Shown: positions 11,724 to 22,452 of the stretch, in pieces
Layout: each line of letters begins with the position of its first letter
How positions within the stretch are numbered: position 1 is the stretch's first letter
Assembly: GCF_900105885.1 (NCBI RefSeq)
Contig: NZ_LT629780.1
Coordinates: 2,046,001-2,110,000, forward strand
Source: Pseudomonas guangdongensis
GTDB lineage: Bacteria; Pseudomonadota; Gammaproteobacteria; Pseudomonadales; Pseudomonadaceae
Reading direction: 5' to 3'
Length of the DNA: 64,000 bases
Translations under genes and position numbers: made by a program
Notes under the pieces: generated by a model
Told to the model about the DNA's origin: nothing
Seen by the model: only the letters and a program-made list of their open reading frames with translations
The model's database searches: none

Positions 11724-12767
11724 GTGCGGGTCGCTATCGCCGACCCGCTGCCTGATCCTGCGAGGGGGCTCGCCATCAAACCGCTTTTTGCCAAGGGGCC
11801 GTCGCTGGGTGTCCGTCTGCTGGTGCTCGCCGTGCTGTCGGTGGCGCTGATGGTGGTGGACGCGCGCTTCGACACCCTCAAGCCGCTGCGCAGCCATCTG
11901 GGCCAGGTGCTCACGCCCTTCTACTGGCTGGCCGAGCAGCCGGTACGCCTGTGGCGCGGGGTCAGCCAGCAGTTCAGCAGCCGCGACGAGCTGATCGCCG
12001 AGAACGAGAAGCTCAAGGCCGAGGCCCTGCTGCTGCAGCGCCGCCTGCAGAAGCTGGCCACCCTCACCGAGCAGAACGTGCGCCTGCGCGAACTGCTCAA
12101 CTCCGCCGCGCTGGTCGACGACAAGGTGCTGGTCAGCGAGCTGATCGGCGTCGATCCCAATCCGTTCACCCACCGCATCCTGATCGACAAGGGCGAGAAG
12201 GACGGCGTGTTCCTCGGCCAGCCGGTGCTCGACGCCCTCGGCCTGATGGGCCAGGTGGTCGAGGTGATGCCCTATACCGCGCGGGTGCTGCTGCTCACCG
12301 ACAGCACCCACAGCATCCCGGTGCAGGTCAACCGCAACGGTCTGCGCGCCATCGCCATCGGCACCGGCAACCCCGAAAGCCTCGAACTGCGCCATGTCGC
12401 CGATACCGCCGACATCAAGGAGGGCGACCTGCTGGTCAGCTCCGGCCTCGGCCAGCGTTTCCCGGCCGGTTACCCGGTGGCGACGGTCAGGGAAGTGATC
12501 CACGACCCGGCGCAGCCCTTCGCGGTGGTGCGCGTGCAGCCTACCGCCCGGCTCAATCGCAGCCGCCATCTGCTGCTGGTGTTCAGCGATCCGCGCAGCC
12601 CCGAGCAGCGCGCCGCCGAGGCGGCGCTGGCCCAGGAGGCGGCGGATCGCCAGGCTGCCGGCGCGCCCGCCCCCGAATCCGTGCCGCCGGCTCCCGTGCC
12701 GGATGCCGCCGAGTCGCCGGCGCCGGCCGCTGCGCCCGCCGGCCCGTCCACCCAAGGAGTCCGCTGA
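11724..12767 (+). CDS. mreC: Rod shape-determining protein MreC (start codon uncertain: GTG 11724 or ATC 11775)
   Basis: The family-matching sequence starts [29 protein letters not shown], a cytoplasmic tip and one membrane anchor. A coiled coil follows (about 60-110, [23 protein letters not shown]), then the periplasmic beta domains ([52 protein letters not shown]) and an Ala/Pro-rich tail. The first canonical start in frame is GTG 11724, with no clear ribosome site and 17 extra residues. A strong AGGGGG (11763-11768) instead precedes ATC 11775, the codon aligned with the initiator Met of E. coli MreC (MKPIFSRGPS). Coordinates given use GTG. The stop overlaps the mreD ATG (TGATG). Confidence 0.93.
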   Translation: MRVAIADPLPDPARGLAIKPLFAKGPSLGVRLLVLAVLSVALMVVDARFDTLKPLRSHLGQVLTPFYWLAEQPVRLWRGVSQQFSSRDELIAENEKLKAEALLLQRRLQKLATLTEQNVRLRELLNSAALVDDKVLVSELIGVDPNPFTHRILIDKGEKDGVFLGQPVLDALGLMGQVVEVMPYTARVLLLTDSTHSIPVQVNRNGLRAIAIGTGNPESLELRHVADTADIKEGDLLVSSGLGQRFPAGYPVATVREVIHDPAQPFAVVRVQPTARLNRSRHLLLVFSDPRSPEQRAAEAALAQEAADRQAAGAPAPESVPPAPVPDAAESPAPAAAPAGPSTQGVR

Positions 12768-13255
12768 TGGTCGAGGGTCGTTCGCGCAACGGCTGGTTCG
12801 TCTGGTTCAGCCTGGCCTGCGCCCTGTTGCTCAGCGTGGCGCCGATGCCCGAGTTCATGGCCATCGGCCGGCCGCTGTGGCTGGCGCTGCTGATCGCCTT
12901 CTGGCTGCTGGTGGCGCCGTCGCGGATCGGCATGACCCGGGTCTGGCTGCTCGGTCTGGCCGCCGACGTGCTGTACGGCACGCTGCTCGGCCAGAACGCC
13001 CTGGTCCTGAGTCTGCTGGTGTTCATGCTGCTGTCGCTGCACCAGCGCCTGCGGGTGTTCCCGGTGTGGCAGCAGAGCCTGGTGCTGCTGGTGGTGTTCG
13101 GTCTGGCCCAGCTGGTACAGCTGTGGCTCGACAGCCTGAGCGGCAACCGCCCGCCGACCCTGGCCTTCCTGCTCCCGGCGCTGGTCAGTGCGCTGCTCTG
13201 GCCCTGGGTATACACCATCATGCGCGGCTTCAGCCGGCGCCTGGGCGTGCGCTGA
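12767..13255 (+). CDS. mreD: Rod shape-determining membrane protein MreD
   Basis: 162 residues with about five membrane helices ([63 protein letters not shown] and others), typical of gammaproteobacterial MreD. ATG 12767 overlaps the mreC stop. Inner-membrane part of the elongasome. Confidence 0.95.
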   Translation: MVEGRSRNGWFVWFSLACALLLSVAPMPEFMAIGRPLWLALLIAFWLLVAPSRIGMTRVWLLGLAADVLYGTLLGQNALVLSLLVFMLLSLHQRLRVFPVWQQSLVLLVVFGLAQLVQLWLDSLSGNRPPTLAFLLPALVSALLWPWVYTIMRGFSRRLGVR

Positions 13256-13284
13256 GGCGTCGCCCGTCTTCGGAGAATCGTCTC

Positions 13285-13875
13285 GTGACTACCCTCTATC
13301 TGGCCTCCGCCTCGCCGCGGCGCCGCGAACTGCTGCAGCAGATCGGCGTGGCCCACTGCCTGGTGGCGGCTTCCATCGACGAGCGCGTCCTGCCGGGCGA
13401 GGCGCCGGCCGCCTATGTCGAGCGCCTGGCCCGAGAGAAAGCCGCGGCCGGGCTGGCCGCGCTCGGCCACGGCAACGCCTGCGTGCTGGGCGCCGATACT
13501 TCGGTGGTGCTCGACGGGCGGATCCTCGGCAAACCCGAGGGTCGCGCCGATGCGCTGGCCACCCTGGCGGCGCTGTCCGGTCGCGCCCATGAGGTGTACA
13601 CCGCAGTGGCGGTCTGCGACGGCAGCCGCAGCCGGGTCCGGGTGGTCTGCAGCCGGGTGCATTTCCGCGCCTTGAGCGCGGTCGAGCGCGAGGCCTACTG
13701 GGCCAGCGGCGAGCCGTGCGACAAGGCCGGCAGTTATGGCATCCAGGGCCTGGGCGCGGTGTTCGTCAGCCACCTCGAAGGCAGTTATTCGGCGGTGGTC
13801 GGTCTGCCGTTGTGCGAAACTTCCGAGCTATTGGCCGAGTTCGGCATCCCCTGTTGGCAAGCGCTGCCGGCCTGA
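13285..13875 (+). CDS. maf: Maf family nucleotide pyrophosphatase
   Basis: 196 residues from GTG 13285 ([21 protein letters not shown]); a GGAGAATCG ribosome site precedes it. The Maf signature [25 protein letters not shown] and the [16 protein letters not shown] segment are present. Maf proteins hydrolyse non-canonical or pyrimidine nucleoside triphosphates to monophosphates (house-cleaning). Part of the conserved mreBCD-maf-rng order. Confidence 0.95.
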   Translation: MTTLYLASASPRRRELLQQIGVAHCLVAASIDERVLPGEAPAAYVERLAREKAAAGLAALGHGNACVLGADTSVVLDGRILGKPEGRADALATLAALSGRAHEVYTAVAVCDGSRSRVRVVCSRVHFRALSAVEREAYWASGEPCDKAGSYGIQGLGAVFVSHLEGSYSAVVGLPLCETSELLAEFGIPCWQALPA

Positions 13876-13921
13876 GCGGGGCTGCCACCGGGCCACGGTT
13901 TCCCGTCTAGAGAAGTGGCAG

Positions 13922-15379
13922 ATGAGCGAAGAGATCCTGATCAACATCACCCCGATGGAGTCGCGCGTCGCGGTGGTGGAAAACGGCGTGCTGCAGGAAG
14001 TCCATGTCGAGCGCACCCAGAAGCGCGGCATCGTCGGCAACATCTACAAGGGCAAGGTGGTGCGCGTGCTGCCGGGCATGCAGGCGGCCTTCGTCGATAT
14101 CGGCCTGGAGCGCGCGGCGTTCATCCACGCCTCGGAAATCTCCACTCGCGAGGGCAGCGCGGTGGAGTCGATCAGCGCGCTGGTCCACGAAGGGCAGAGC
14201 CTGGTGGTGCAGGTCACCAAGGACCCCATCGCCAGCAAGGGCGCGCGGCTGACCACCCAGCTGTCGATTCCCTCGCGCTATCTGGTGTACATGCCGCGCA
14301 CCCGCCATGTGGGCATCTCGCTGAAGATCGAGGGCGAGGGCGAGCGCGAGCGGCTCAAGCAGGTGGTCGCCGACTGCGTGGCCGCCGAGGGCGTCGAGGA
14401 CCAGGGCGGGTTCATCCTGCGCACCGCCGCCGAGGGTGCCGGCGCCGACGAGATCCTCGCCGACATCCGCTACCTGCGCCGCCTGTGGGAGCAGATCGGC
14501 GCGCAGATGCAGAGCGCCCCGGCGCCCTCGGTGATCTACGAGGACCTGTCGCTGGCCCTGCGCACCCTGCGCGATCTGGTCAGCCTGCGCACCGAGAAGA
14601 TCCGCATCGACTCGCGGGAAACCTTCCAGAAGGTCGGGCTGTTCGTCGCCGAGCTGATGCCCGAGGTCGCCGACCGCATCGAGCACTACCCCGGCGAGCG
14701 GCCGATCTTCGACCTCTACGGCGTCGAGGACGAGATCCAGAAGGCCCTGGAGCGCAAGGTGCTGCTCAAGTCCGGCGGCTACCTGATCGTCGATCCGGCC
14801 GAGGCGATGACCACCATCGACGTCAACACCGGCGCCTTCGTCGGCCACCGCAACCTCGAGGAAACCATCTTCAAGACCAACCTCGAGGCTGCCACCGCCA
14901 TCGCCCGCCAGCTGCGCCTGCGCAACCTCGGCGGGATCATCATCATCGACTTCATCGACATGGAAGACGAGGAGCATCGCCGCCAGGTGCTGCGTACCCT
15001 GGAGAAGATGCTCGAACGCGACCACGCCAAGACCAACATCATCGGCATCACCGAACTGGGCCTGGTACAGATGACCCGCAAGCGCACCCGCGAGAGCCTG
15101 CAGCAGGTGCTCTGCGAGCCTTGCCCGAGCTGCCAGGGGCGCGGCCGGCTGAAGACCGCGGAAACCATCTGCTACGAGATCTTCCGCGAGATCCTCCGCG
15201 AGGCGCGCGCCTACCAGGCCGAGTCCTACCTTGTGCTGGCCAACCAGGGCGTGATCGACCGCCTGCTGGATGAGGAGTCGGGCAACGTCGCCGACCTGGA
15301 GGCCTTCATCGGCCGACCGATCCGCTTCCAGGTCGAGGCCAAGTACTCCCAGGAGCTCTACGACGTGGTGCCGCTCTGA
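13922..15379 (+). CDS. rng: Ribonuclease G
   Basis: 485 residues from ATG 13922. An N-terminal S1 domain (residues about 35-125, GNIYKGKVVRVLPGMQAAFVDIGLERAAFIHASEI) is followed by the RNase E/G catalytic core: TIDVNTGAFVG and LGGIIIIDFIDM carry the Mg-binding acidic residues. CEPCPSCQGRG provides the Zn-link cysteines. It processes the 16S rRNA 5' end and some mRNAs. The stop (TGA 15377-15379) overlaps the probable CTG start of yhdP. Confidence 0.96.
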   Translation: MSEEILINITPMESRVAVVENGVLQEVHVERTQKRGIVGNIYKGKVVRVLPGMQAAFVDIGLERAAFIHASEISTREGSAVESISALVHEGQSLVVQVTKDPIASKGARLTTQLSIPSRYLVYMPRTRHVGISLKIEGEGERERLKQVVADCVAAEGVEDQGGFILRTAAEGAGADEILADIRYLRRLWEQIGAQMQSAPAPSVIYEDLSLALRTLRDLVSLRTEKIRIDSRETFQKVGLFVAELMPEVADRIEHYPGERPIFDLYGVEDEIQKALERKVLLKSGGYLIVDPAEAMTTIDVNTGAFVGHRNLEETIFKTNLEAATAIARQLRLRNLGGIIIIDFIDMEDEEHRRQVLRTLEKMLERDHAKTNIIGITELGLVQMTRKRTRESLQQVLCEPCPSCQGRGRLKTAETICYEIFREILREARAYQAESYLVLANQGVIDRLLDEESGNVADLEAFIGRPIRFQVEAKYSQELYDVVPL

Positions 15380-18300
15380 AGACAGCTGACGCACCGGCCC
15401 TGCGCCGGACCGAACGCCTGCTGCGCGGCCTGTTCGCGCTGCTGGCGCTGGGCCTGCTGCTGGCCGCCGCCTGGGTCAGCCTCGGTCGTGCACTGGTGCC
15501 GCTGGTCGGCGAATACCGAGCCGAACTGGAGCGCCGCGCCGGCGCCGCGCTCGGCCAGCCGCTGCACCTCGGTGCGCTGGAAGGCCGCTGGCGCGGCTTC
15601 GCGCCGCTGCTGCTGCTGCGCGACATCGAACTGCGCGACGGCGACCAGGCCGTGCATCTCGACCAGCTGCGCCTGGTGCCCGACCTGTGGGCCAGCCTGC
15701 GCAGCCGCAGCCTGCGGATCGCCCGGGTCGAACTGGAGGGCCTGCAGCTGGGCCTGCGCCAGCAGGCCGACGGGCAGTGGCAGCTCAAGGGCCTGCGCGC
15801 CGCGCCGGCAGCGGCTGCGTTCGATCCGGCGCCGTGGCTGGCGCGGCTGGCCCAGCTGCGCCGGGTGGTGGTGCTGGATGCGCGGCTGAGCGTCGAGCCC
15901 TGGCAGCAGGCCGCGTTCAGCGTCGGCGACATCGACCTCGATCTCGACAGCACGCCGTCGGCGCAGCGCCTCGACGCCCGCCTGCGCCTGCCCGACGGTC
16001 AGCCGCTGGCCGCCCAGCTGCGCACTCAGGGGCTGGCCCAGGACTGGCGGCAGGCCTCGGCCAGCCTCTATCTCAGCCTGCCGCAGAGCGACTGGGCGCC
16101 CTGGCTGCCGGCGCGGTTGCTGCCCGAGGGCTGGCAGCTGCAGCGCCTCGACGCCGGCGGCGAGGTCTGGCTGGAATGGGCCGCCGGTGCCGCGCAGCGG
16201 GCCGCGCTGCGCCTGCACGCGCCGCAGCTGACCCTGGTCGGCAACGGCAGCAGCGAGGCGTTCAGCGATCTGGCGCTGAGCGCCTGGTTCAGCCGCGAGG
16301 CGCAGGGCTGGCGCCTGCAGGTCGGCGATCTGGCGGGCAACTTCGGCGCGGTACGGATCAACCCCGGGCAACTGGCGCTCGCCTGGCAGGACGGCGAGGC
16401 CTGGCCCCGGCAGCTGCGTGCCGAGCGACTCGACCTGGCGCCGCTGGCGCAGCTGGTCACCCGCCTGGCACCCCTGCCGCCGCTGGCCCGCGAGGTGCTC
16501 GCCAGCCTGGCGCCGCACGGCGAGATCCACGATCTCCGGGCGCGGCTGCAGCCGCGCGAGGGGCAGTTGCCCGCGCTCGACTACCGCATGCGCCTGCAGC
16601 GGGTCGGCGTGCAGGGCTGGCAGAACGTGCCGGCGCTGGACAACGTCAGCGGCAGCCTGAGCGGCAGTCTGGAAGGCGGCGAGCTGCGTCTGGATGCCGA
16701 CGACTTCATGCTTCATCTGGCCACCCTGTTCCCCGAGCCCTGGCGCTACCGCAAGGCCCGCGCGCGGCTGAACTGGAGCCTCGACGCCGAGGCCTTCAGC
16801 CTATCCAGCGCGCTGATGCGCCTGTCCGGCGAGGAGGGCGAGCTGGCCGGCAACATGCTGATCCGCCTGCGCCGCGACCCCGCCGCCGAGGACTACATGG
16901 ACCTGCAGGTCGGCCTGCGCGAGGGGCGCGCCCGCTACACCGCGCGCTACCTGCCGACCCGTTCGCCGGGGATGAGCCCGGCGCTGGCCGACTGGCTGAA
17001 GGCGGCGATCGGCGACGGCGCCATCGAGCAGGGCCTGTTCCTCTACCAGGGCTCGCTGAACAAGGGCAGCGCGCCGGAATCGCGGGCGCTGGGGCTGTAC
17101 TTCAAGGTGCATGACGCCAGCCTGGCCTACCAGCCGGACTGGCCGCCGCTGCGCGAGGTACGCGGCGAGGTGTTCGTCGAGGATCGCGGCGTGCGGGTGA
17201 TCGCGCCGCAGGCGCGGGTGCTGGGCAGCCGTCTGGAGCAGGTCAGCGCCGAGGTGGCGCTCGGCGGTGCGGTGCCGCAGCTCAAGGTGCGCGGACAGGT
17301 GCGCAGCAGCCTCGGCGACGGCCTGAAGATCCTTCAGGACAGCCCGCTGGGGCGCGACCGGCTGTTCGCCGGCTGGCAGGGCGAGGGTCCGCTGGACGGT
17401 GCCCTGCAGCTGGACATTCCGCTGGCGCGCGCCGGCGGTGCGCTGCGCGCGGTGGTGGACTTCGCCACCGAGGGTGCGCGGCTGCAGATCGCCGAGCCGG
17501 CGCTGCAGCTCCAGCAGTTGCAGGGCCGCTTCCGTTACGACAGCGCGCGCGGATTGAGCGCCGAGGCGGTGCGCGCGCAGCTGTTCGAGCAGCCGGTGCG
17601 CGGGCGGATTCGCGCCCTGGGCCGTCCCGGTCGCCCCCACAGCCAGCTGGAGTTCGGCGGCGCGGTGGCGGTCGAGCGCCTGGCCGGCTGGCTGGGCGCC
17701 ACCCCGGCCAGCCTGCCGGTTCGCGGTATGTTGCCGTACCGGCTGTGGCTGGACCTGGACGGTGCGGACAGCCGCCTGCGGGTCGAGTCCGACCTGCGCG
17801 GCACCGCCATCGACCTGCCGGCGCCCTTCGGCAAGGCGGCCGAGGACCGCCGCGCCAGCCAGTGGCGCATGACCCTGGCCGGGCGCGAGCGCCGCTACTG
17901 GCTGGAGCATGCCGGGCTGGCCAGCCTGAGCCTGGCGATGCCGCCGGGCGAGCTGGCCCAGGCGCGCGGCGAGCTGCGTCTGGGCGGCGAGCCCGCACGG
18001 CTGCCGACGGCGCCGGGGTTGTACCTGCGCGGCCGCCTGGCGCAGGTCGAGGCCGCCGCCTGGCAGGCCTGGTGGGCCGGGCAGAGCGCGCTCGGCGCCG
18101 GCACCAGCGCATCGTTGTTGAGCGGGCTGCGGGCGGTGGAGCTGCAACTGGGCCGCCTGCAGCTGGGCAGCCTGCGTCTCGACGACCTGCGCCTCGACCT
18201 GCGCCCGGCCGACGCCGGCTGGCGCCTGCGTCTGGACGGTCCGCAGCTCGCGGGGCTGGTGTCCGTGCCGGCCGCCCGCGCCGCGCCGCTGCAGGTGGAC

Positions 18301-19221
18301 CTGCAGGCGCTGCGCCTGCCAGCGCGGGAAAGCGCCGAGGACAAGGCGCGCCGCGAAGCCGCCGGGCAGCCGCCGGTCGATCCGCTGGCCGGCGTCGATC
18401 CGCGTACGCTGCCGGCCATGGACGTGAACGTCGCTGCGCTGTACTTCGGCAACGAGCGTATGGGTCGCTGGGCCTGGAGCGCCCGGCCCATCGAGGGCGG
18501 CACGCGCTTCGAGCGCCTGGCCCTCGACCTCAAGGGGCTGCGCCTGGACGGTCGCCTGGACTGGCAGGGCAGCGGTCTGCAGGCGCGCAGCCGCTACCGC
18601 GGGCGCCTGCAGGGCGAGGACCTGAGCGATGTGCTGCTGGCTTGGGGCTTCGCGCCGAGCCTGAGCAGTCGCGACTTCCGTCTCGACGTCGACGGCGACT
18701 GGCCCGGTTCGCCGGCCATGGCCGGCCTGCGCCGCTTCAGCGGCAGCCTGGCGGCGCGCGCGCGCCAGGGCCAGTTGCTGGAAGTGGAGGGCGGCGCCAA
18801 TGCGCTGCGGGTGTTCGGCCTGCTCAACTTCAACGCCATCGGCCGGCGCCTGCGCCTGGACTTTTCCGATCTGCTCGGCCAGGGCCTGAGCTACGACCGT
18901 ATCGAGGGGCGTCTGCAGGGCATCGACGGGGTGTTCCTGACCCGCGAGCCGCTGCTGCTGGAGGGGCCGTCGACCCGCCTGGAGCTGGACGGCCAGCTGG
19001 ACATGGCGGTGGACCGCATCGCCGCGCGCCTGCGGGTGACCCTGCCGCTGTCCAACAACCTGCCGCTGGCGGCGCTGCTGGCCGGCGCCGTGCCGGTGGC
19101 CGGCGCACTACTGATCGTCGACCAGCTGGTGGGCGACCGCCTGTCGAAGGTGGCCAGCGTCGAATACCGTGTCGACGGTCCCTGGCAGGACCCGCAGATC
19201 AGCCTGTTCGGCAAGCCGTGA
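15376..19221 (+). CDS. yhdP: YhdP family AsmA-like envelope protein (probable CTG start)
   Basis: About 1281 residues from CTG 15376, close to the 1266 of E. coli YhdP. The N-terminal anchor LLRGLFALLALGLLLAAAWVSL lies upstream of the first ATG/GTG/TTG in frame (GTG 15496), which would remove it; the frame back to a stop at 15271 holds no canonical start. CTG 15376 overlaps the rng stop as CTGA. The body is the long periplasmic beta-rich repeat domain of TIGR02099/AsmA-like bridge proteins, thought to carry phospholipid to the outer membrane together with TamB and YdbH. The C-terminal YRVDGPWQDPQISLFGKP is typical of the family. Confidence 0.9.
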   Translation: MKTADAPALRRTERLLRGLFALLALGLLLAAAWVSLGRALVPLVGEYRAELERRAGAALGQPLHLGALEGRWRGFAPLLLLRDIELRDGDQAVHLDQLRLVPDLWASLRSRSLRIARVELEGLQLGLRQQADGQWQLKGLRAAPAAAAFDPAPWLARLAQLRRVVVLDARLSVEPWQQAAFSVGDIDLDLDSTPSAQRLDARLRLPDGQPLAAQLRTQGLAQDWRQASASLYLSLPQSDWAPWLPARLLPEGWQLQRLDAGGEVWLEWAAGAAQRAALRLHAPQLTLVGNGSSEAFSDLALSAWFSREAQGWRLQVGDLAGNFGAVRINPGQLALAWQDGEAWPRQLRAERLDLAPLAQLVTRLAPLPPLAREVLASLAPHGEIHDLRARLQPREGQLPALDYRMRLQRVGVQGWQNVPALDNVSGSLSGSLEGGELRLDADDFMLHLATLFPEPWRYRKARARLNWSLDAEAFSLSSALMRLSGEEGELAGNMLIRLRRDPAAEDYMDLQVGLREGRARYTARYLPTRSPGMSPALADWLKAAIGDGAIEQGLFLYQGSLNKGSAPESRALGLYFKVHDASLAYQPDWPPLREVRGEVFVEDRGVRVIAPQARVLGSRLEQVSAEVALGGAVPQLKVRGQVRSSLGDGLKILQDSPLGRDRLFAGWQGEGPLDGALQLDIPLARAGGALRAVVDFATEGARLQIAEPALQLQQLQGRFRYDSARGLSAEAVRAQLFEQPVRGRIRALGRPGRPHSQLEFGGAVAVERLAGWLGATPASLPVRGMLPYRLWLDLDGADSRLRVESDLRGTAIDLPAPFGKAAEDRRASQWRMTLAGRERRYWLEHAGLASLSLAMPPGELAQARGELRLGGEPARLPTAPGLYLRGRLAQVEAAAWQAWWAGQSALGAGTSASLLSGLRAVELQLGRLQLGSLRLDDLRLDLRPADAGWRLRLDGPQLAGLVSVPAARAAPLQVDLQALRLPARESAEDKARREAAGQPPVDPLAGVDPRTLPAMDVNVAALYFGNERMGRWAWSARPIEGGTRFERLALDLKGLRLDGRLDWQGSGLQARSRYRGRLQGEDLSDVLLAWGFAPSLSSRDFRLDVDGDWPGSPAMAGLRRFSGSLAARARQGQLLEVEGGANALRVFGLLNFNAIGRRLRLDFSDLLGQGLSYDRIEGRLQGIDGVFLTREPLLLEGPSTRLELDGQLDMAVDRIAARLRVTLPLSNNLPLAALLAGAVPVAGALLIVDQLVGDRLSKVASVEYRVDGPWQDPQISLFGKP

Positions 19222-19399
19222 GCGCCCGGTCGCGGCATATAGACTGTGGAGAAGCGGCCCGCGCAGTGCCGCGCCTCGCCGCGTGCGAGCGGCTGCGCCG
19301 CGGGCTGGCGCGTGCCGCATCGGGCGCGGGCGATGTGCGCGGACGCGCCGGGCGAGGGCGTTCCGGGTTAGGATGGCGCGGTCTGCAAGGGGGATGTCG

Positions 19400-20254
19400 A
19401 TGACGCGCGTAGCAGTGATCCAGATGGTCAGTCAGTCCGATGTCGCGGCCAATCTGGCCAGCGCGCGGGCCTTGCTCGCCCAGGCCGCCGCCGGTGGCGC
19501 GCGGCTGGCGGTGTTGCCGGAGAATTTCGCCGCCATGGGGCGCCGCGACCAGGCGCTGCTGGCGGCTGCCGAGGCGCGTGGCGAGGGTCCTTTGCTGCCC
19601 TGGCTGCGCGCGGCGGCCCGCGATCTCGGCTTGTGGATCGTCGCCGGCACCCTGCCGCTGCTGCCGCCGGGGCAGCAGGGCGGCAAGCCCTGCGCCAGTT
19701 CCCTGCTGGTCGACGACGAGGGGCGGATCGCCGCCCGTTACGACAAGCTGCACCTGTTCGACGCCGAGGTGGCCGACAGCCGCGGCCATTACCGCGAGTC
19801 CGACGATTTCGCCCATGGCGAGCGCATCGTGGTAGCCGACACCCCGGTCGGGCGCCTGGGGCTCACGGTCTGCTACGACCTGCGCTTCGCCGAGCTCTAC
19901 GTGGCGTTGCGCGCGGCCGGCGCCGAGCTGATCAGCGCGCCGTCGGCCTTCACCGCGGCGACCGGCGCGGCGCACTGGGAGGTGCTGGTGCGCGCGCGGG
20001 CCATCGAGACCCAGTGCTACCTGCTGGCCGCCAACCAGGGCGGCCTGCATCCCGGGCCGCGGGAAACCTATGGCCACTCGCTGATCGTCGATCCCTGGGG
20101 CCTGCCCCTGGCTTGCCGGGCGAGTGGCGAGGCCGTGCTGCTGGCCGATCTCGATCGCTCGCAGCAGGCCGCGATTCGCCAGCGCATGCCGGTCGACGCG
20201 CACCGTCGCCTGCGTTCCGGCACGCTGCAACCCCTGTCCAAGGAGTACGCATGA
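19400..20254 (+). CDS. Nitrilase-superfamily carbon-nitrogen hydrolase (Nit-like amidase)
   Basis: 284 residues from ATG 19400, with AAGGGGG six bases upstream; ATG 19394 is too close to that site. The catalytic triad is visible: Glu41 (LPENFAAM), Lys116 (YDKLHLFD) and Cys158 (TVCYDLRF). It resembles Nit1/YafV-type enzymes that deaminate aberrant metabolites such as deaminated glutathione, inferred from family. Its stop overlaps tldD (ATGA), so the two are co-translated. Confidence 0.9.
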   Translation: MTRVAVIQMVSQSDVAANLASARALLAQAAAGGARLAVLPENFAAMGRRDQALLAAAEARGEGPLLPWLRAAARDLGLWIVAGTLPLLPPGQQGGKPCASSLLVDDEGRIAARYDKLHLFDAEVADSRGHYRESDDFAHGERIVVADTPVGRLGLTVCYDLRFAELYVALRAAGAELISAPSAFTAATGAAHWEVLVRARAIETQCYLLAANQGGLHPGPRETYGHSLIVDPWGLPLACRASGEAVLLADLDRSQQAAIRQRMPVDAHRRLRSGTLQPLSKEYA

Positions 20255-21690
20255 ATACCCTGTCATCCGTCAGCGCCCGTCTGCTCGAACCGGCGGGCCT
20301 GAGCCTTGAGCGCCTGCCGGTGCTGCTCGGCGAACTGGCCGGTCCGGGCATCGACGCCGCCGACCTGTATTTCCAGAACATCGTCTCCGAGTCGTGGCTG
20401 CTGGAGGACGGCATCGTCAAGGAAGGCAGCTTCCACCTCGACCAGGGGGTCGGCGTGCGCGCCCAGTCCGGCGAGAAAACCGGCTTCGCCTACAGCAACA
20501 GCCTAGAGGAGCAGGCCCTGCGCCAGGCCATCGGCGCCGCCCGCTCGATCGCCCGCGCGGGGCGCCAGGGCAGCGTGTGCGCCGCGCGCAGCTGCGTGCC
20601 GCCGCGCCTGTACGGCGCCGACAATCCGCTGGAAGTGCTCGACCGCGCCGAGAAGGTCGAACTGCTCAAGCGCATCGACCGTGCCACCCGCGCCCTCGAT
20701 CCGCGCATCTCACGGGTCACCGTGAGCCTGGCCGGGGTCTGGGAGCAGGTGCTGGTGGCCGCCGCCGACGGCAGCCTGGGCGCCGACATCCGCCCGCTGG
20801 TGCGCTTCAGCGTCAGCGTGATCGTCGAGCAGGGCGGGCGTCGCGAGCGCGGCTCCCACGGCGGCGGCGGGCGCACCGACTACCGCTACTTCCTGGAGAA
20901 CGACCGCGCCCTGGACTACGCACGCGAGGCGGTACGCCAGGCGCTGGTCAACCTGGAGGCCATGCCGGCGCCGGCCGGCAGCCTGCCGGTGGTGCTCGGC
21001 AACGGCTGGAGCGGCGTGCTGCTGCACGAGGCGGTCGGCCACGGTCTGGAGGGCGACTTCAACCGCAAGGGCAGCTCGGCCTACAGCGGCCGGATCGGCC
21101 AGCCGGTGGCTTCCAGCCTGTGCACCATCGTCGACGACGGCACCCTGGCCGGGCGCCGCGGCTCGCTGAGCATGGACGACGAGGGCATCCCGACCCAGTG
21201 CACCACGCTGATCGAGAACGGTGTGCTCAAGGGCTACATGCAGGACAAGCTGAACGCCCGCCTGATGGGCGTGGCGCCGACCGGCAACGGCCGCCGCGAG
21301 TCCTACGCGCACCTGCCGATGCCGCGCATGACCAATACCTACATGCTGGCCGGGCAGAGCGAGCCGGAGGAGATTATCCGCTCGGTGAAGCGCGGCCTGT
21401 ACTGCGCCAGCCTCGGCGGCGGCCAGGTGGACATCACCAGCGGCAAGTTCGTGTTCTCCACCAGCGAGGCCTACCTGATCGAGGACGGCAAGATCACCGC
21501 GCCGGTCAAGGGCGCCACCCTGATCGGCAATGGTCCGGAGGCGATGAGCCGGGTGTCGATGGTCGGCAACGACCTGGCGCTGGACAGCGGCGTCGGCACC
21601 TGCGGCAAGGACGGCCAGTCGGTGCCGGTGGGTGTCGGCCAGCCGACCCTGAAGATCGAGGCGATCACCGTCGGCGGAACCGGCGGCTGA
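20251..21690 (+). CDS. tldD: Metalloprotease TldD
   Basis: 479 residues. The Zn-binding motif HEAVGHG is at residues 259-265 (HEXXXH, 259-264), followed by [19 protein letters not shown]. The C-terminal block ([47 protein letters not shown]... split across the fold) is strongly conserved. TldD forms a heterodimeric protease with TldE/PmbA, encoded 0.8 kb downstream; the pair degrades unfolded peptides, matures some microcins and is linked to CcdA antitoxin turnover. Starts within the nitrilase stop. Confidence 0.97.
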   Translation: MNTLSSVSARLLEPAGLSLERLPVLLGELAGPGIDAADLYFQNIVSESWLLEDGIVKEGSFHLDQGVGVRAQSGEKTGFAYSNSLEEQALRQAIGAARSIARAGRQGSVCAARSCVPPRLYGADNPLEVLDRAEKVELLKRIDRATRALDPRISRVTVSLAGVWEQVLVAAADGSLGADIRPLVRFSVSVIVEQGGRRERGSHGGGGRTDYRYFLENDRALDYAREAVRQALVNLEAMPAPAGSLPVVLGNGWSGVLLHEAVGHGLEGDFNRKGSSAYSGRIGQPVASSLCTIVDDGTLAGRRGSLSMDDEGIPTQCTTLIENGVLKGYMQDKLNARLMGVAPTGNGRRESYAHLPMPRMTNTYMLAGQSEPEEIIRSVKRGLYCASLGGGQVDITSGKFVFSTSEAYLIEDGKITAPVKGATLIGNGPEAMSRVSMVGNDLALDSGVGTCGKDGQSVPVGVGQPTLKIEAITVGGTGG

Positions 21691-21836
21691 GAACGCGGGC
21701 GGGCGATTCGCGCAGCGATGGCCCGCCTGGTCTGCGGCACGGAAGACCGCTGAGCAGGCGTCGCGCGAGTGTGCTGGCGGCGCCAGAGGCAGGGAACGGG
21801 GTGGAAACGGCGATATCCCCGCCGGTGGTACGGGGC

Positions 21837-22358
21837 TCAGCGCAGGCCGCGGCGCAGCTCGTCCATTTCGCGCAGGTACTTGAACACCTTGCGTGCGGCT
21901 GCCGGCGGCTTGCCGCGGGCGGCTTCGAACTGGGCGTGGCGGATCAGCTGGCGCAGGTGCTGGATGTCGGCTTCGGGGTATTCGCCGAGCAGCGCTTCGA
22001 GATCGCTGTCGTTACCGCCGACCAAGCGGTCGCGCCAGCGCTCCAAAGCGTGGAAGCGCTCGTTGTACTGGCGGGTCGAGGAGTCCATCTGGTCGAGCAG
22101 CGCGACGATGGCCTCGATGTCCTGGTCGCGCATCAGCTTGCCGATGTACTGGATGTGGCGTTTGCGGGCGGCGTGCACCTTGTGCTTCGGCGCTTCGAGC
22201 AGTGCCTTGAGCAGCGCCTCGGAGAGCGGCAGGCGGGCGAGCATGTCCGCCTTGAGGGTGGTCAGGCGCTCGCCGAGATCCTGCAGGGCATGCAGCTCGC
22301 GCTTGACCTGGGATTTGCTCTTCTCTTCGGAGAAGTCGTGGTCGAATTGTTCAGACAT
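21837..22358 (-). CDS. yjgA: Ribosome-associated protein YjgA/DarP
   Basis: 173 residues from ATG 22358 ([35 protein letters not shown]). The all-helical, charged sequence with [12 protein letters not shown] and [21 protein letters not shown] matches DUF615/DarP, which associates with the late 50S subunit. It sits on the opposite strand between tldD and pmbA, the arrangement seen in pseudomonads. Confidence 0.94.
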   Translation of the reverse strand: MSEQFDHDFSEEKSKSQVKRELHALQDLGERLTTLKADMLARLPLSEALLKALLEAPKHKVHAARKRHIQYIGKLMRDQDIEAIVALLDQMDSSTRQYNERFHALERWRDRLVGGNDSDLEALLGEYPEADIQHLRQLIRHAQFEAARGKPPAAARKVFKYLREMDELRRGLR

Positions 22359-22452
22359 GGGGCGGGTCCGCTGGGAAACGCCGCCATGATAACCAGTCAG
22401 GGGCCGCTTGTCCGGCCCGGCCGGCGTGCCGGCGGGAAAAGAGGAAAGTCGC

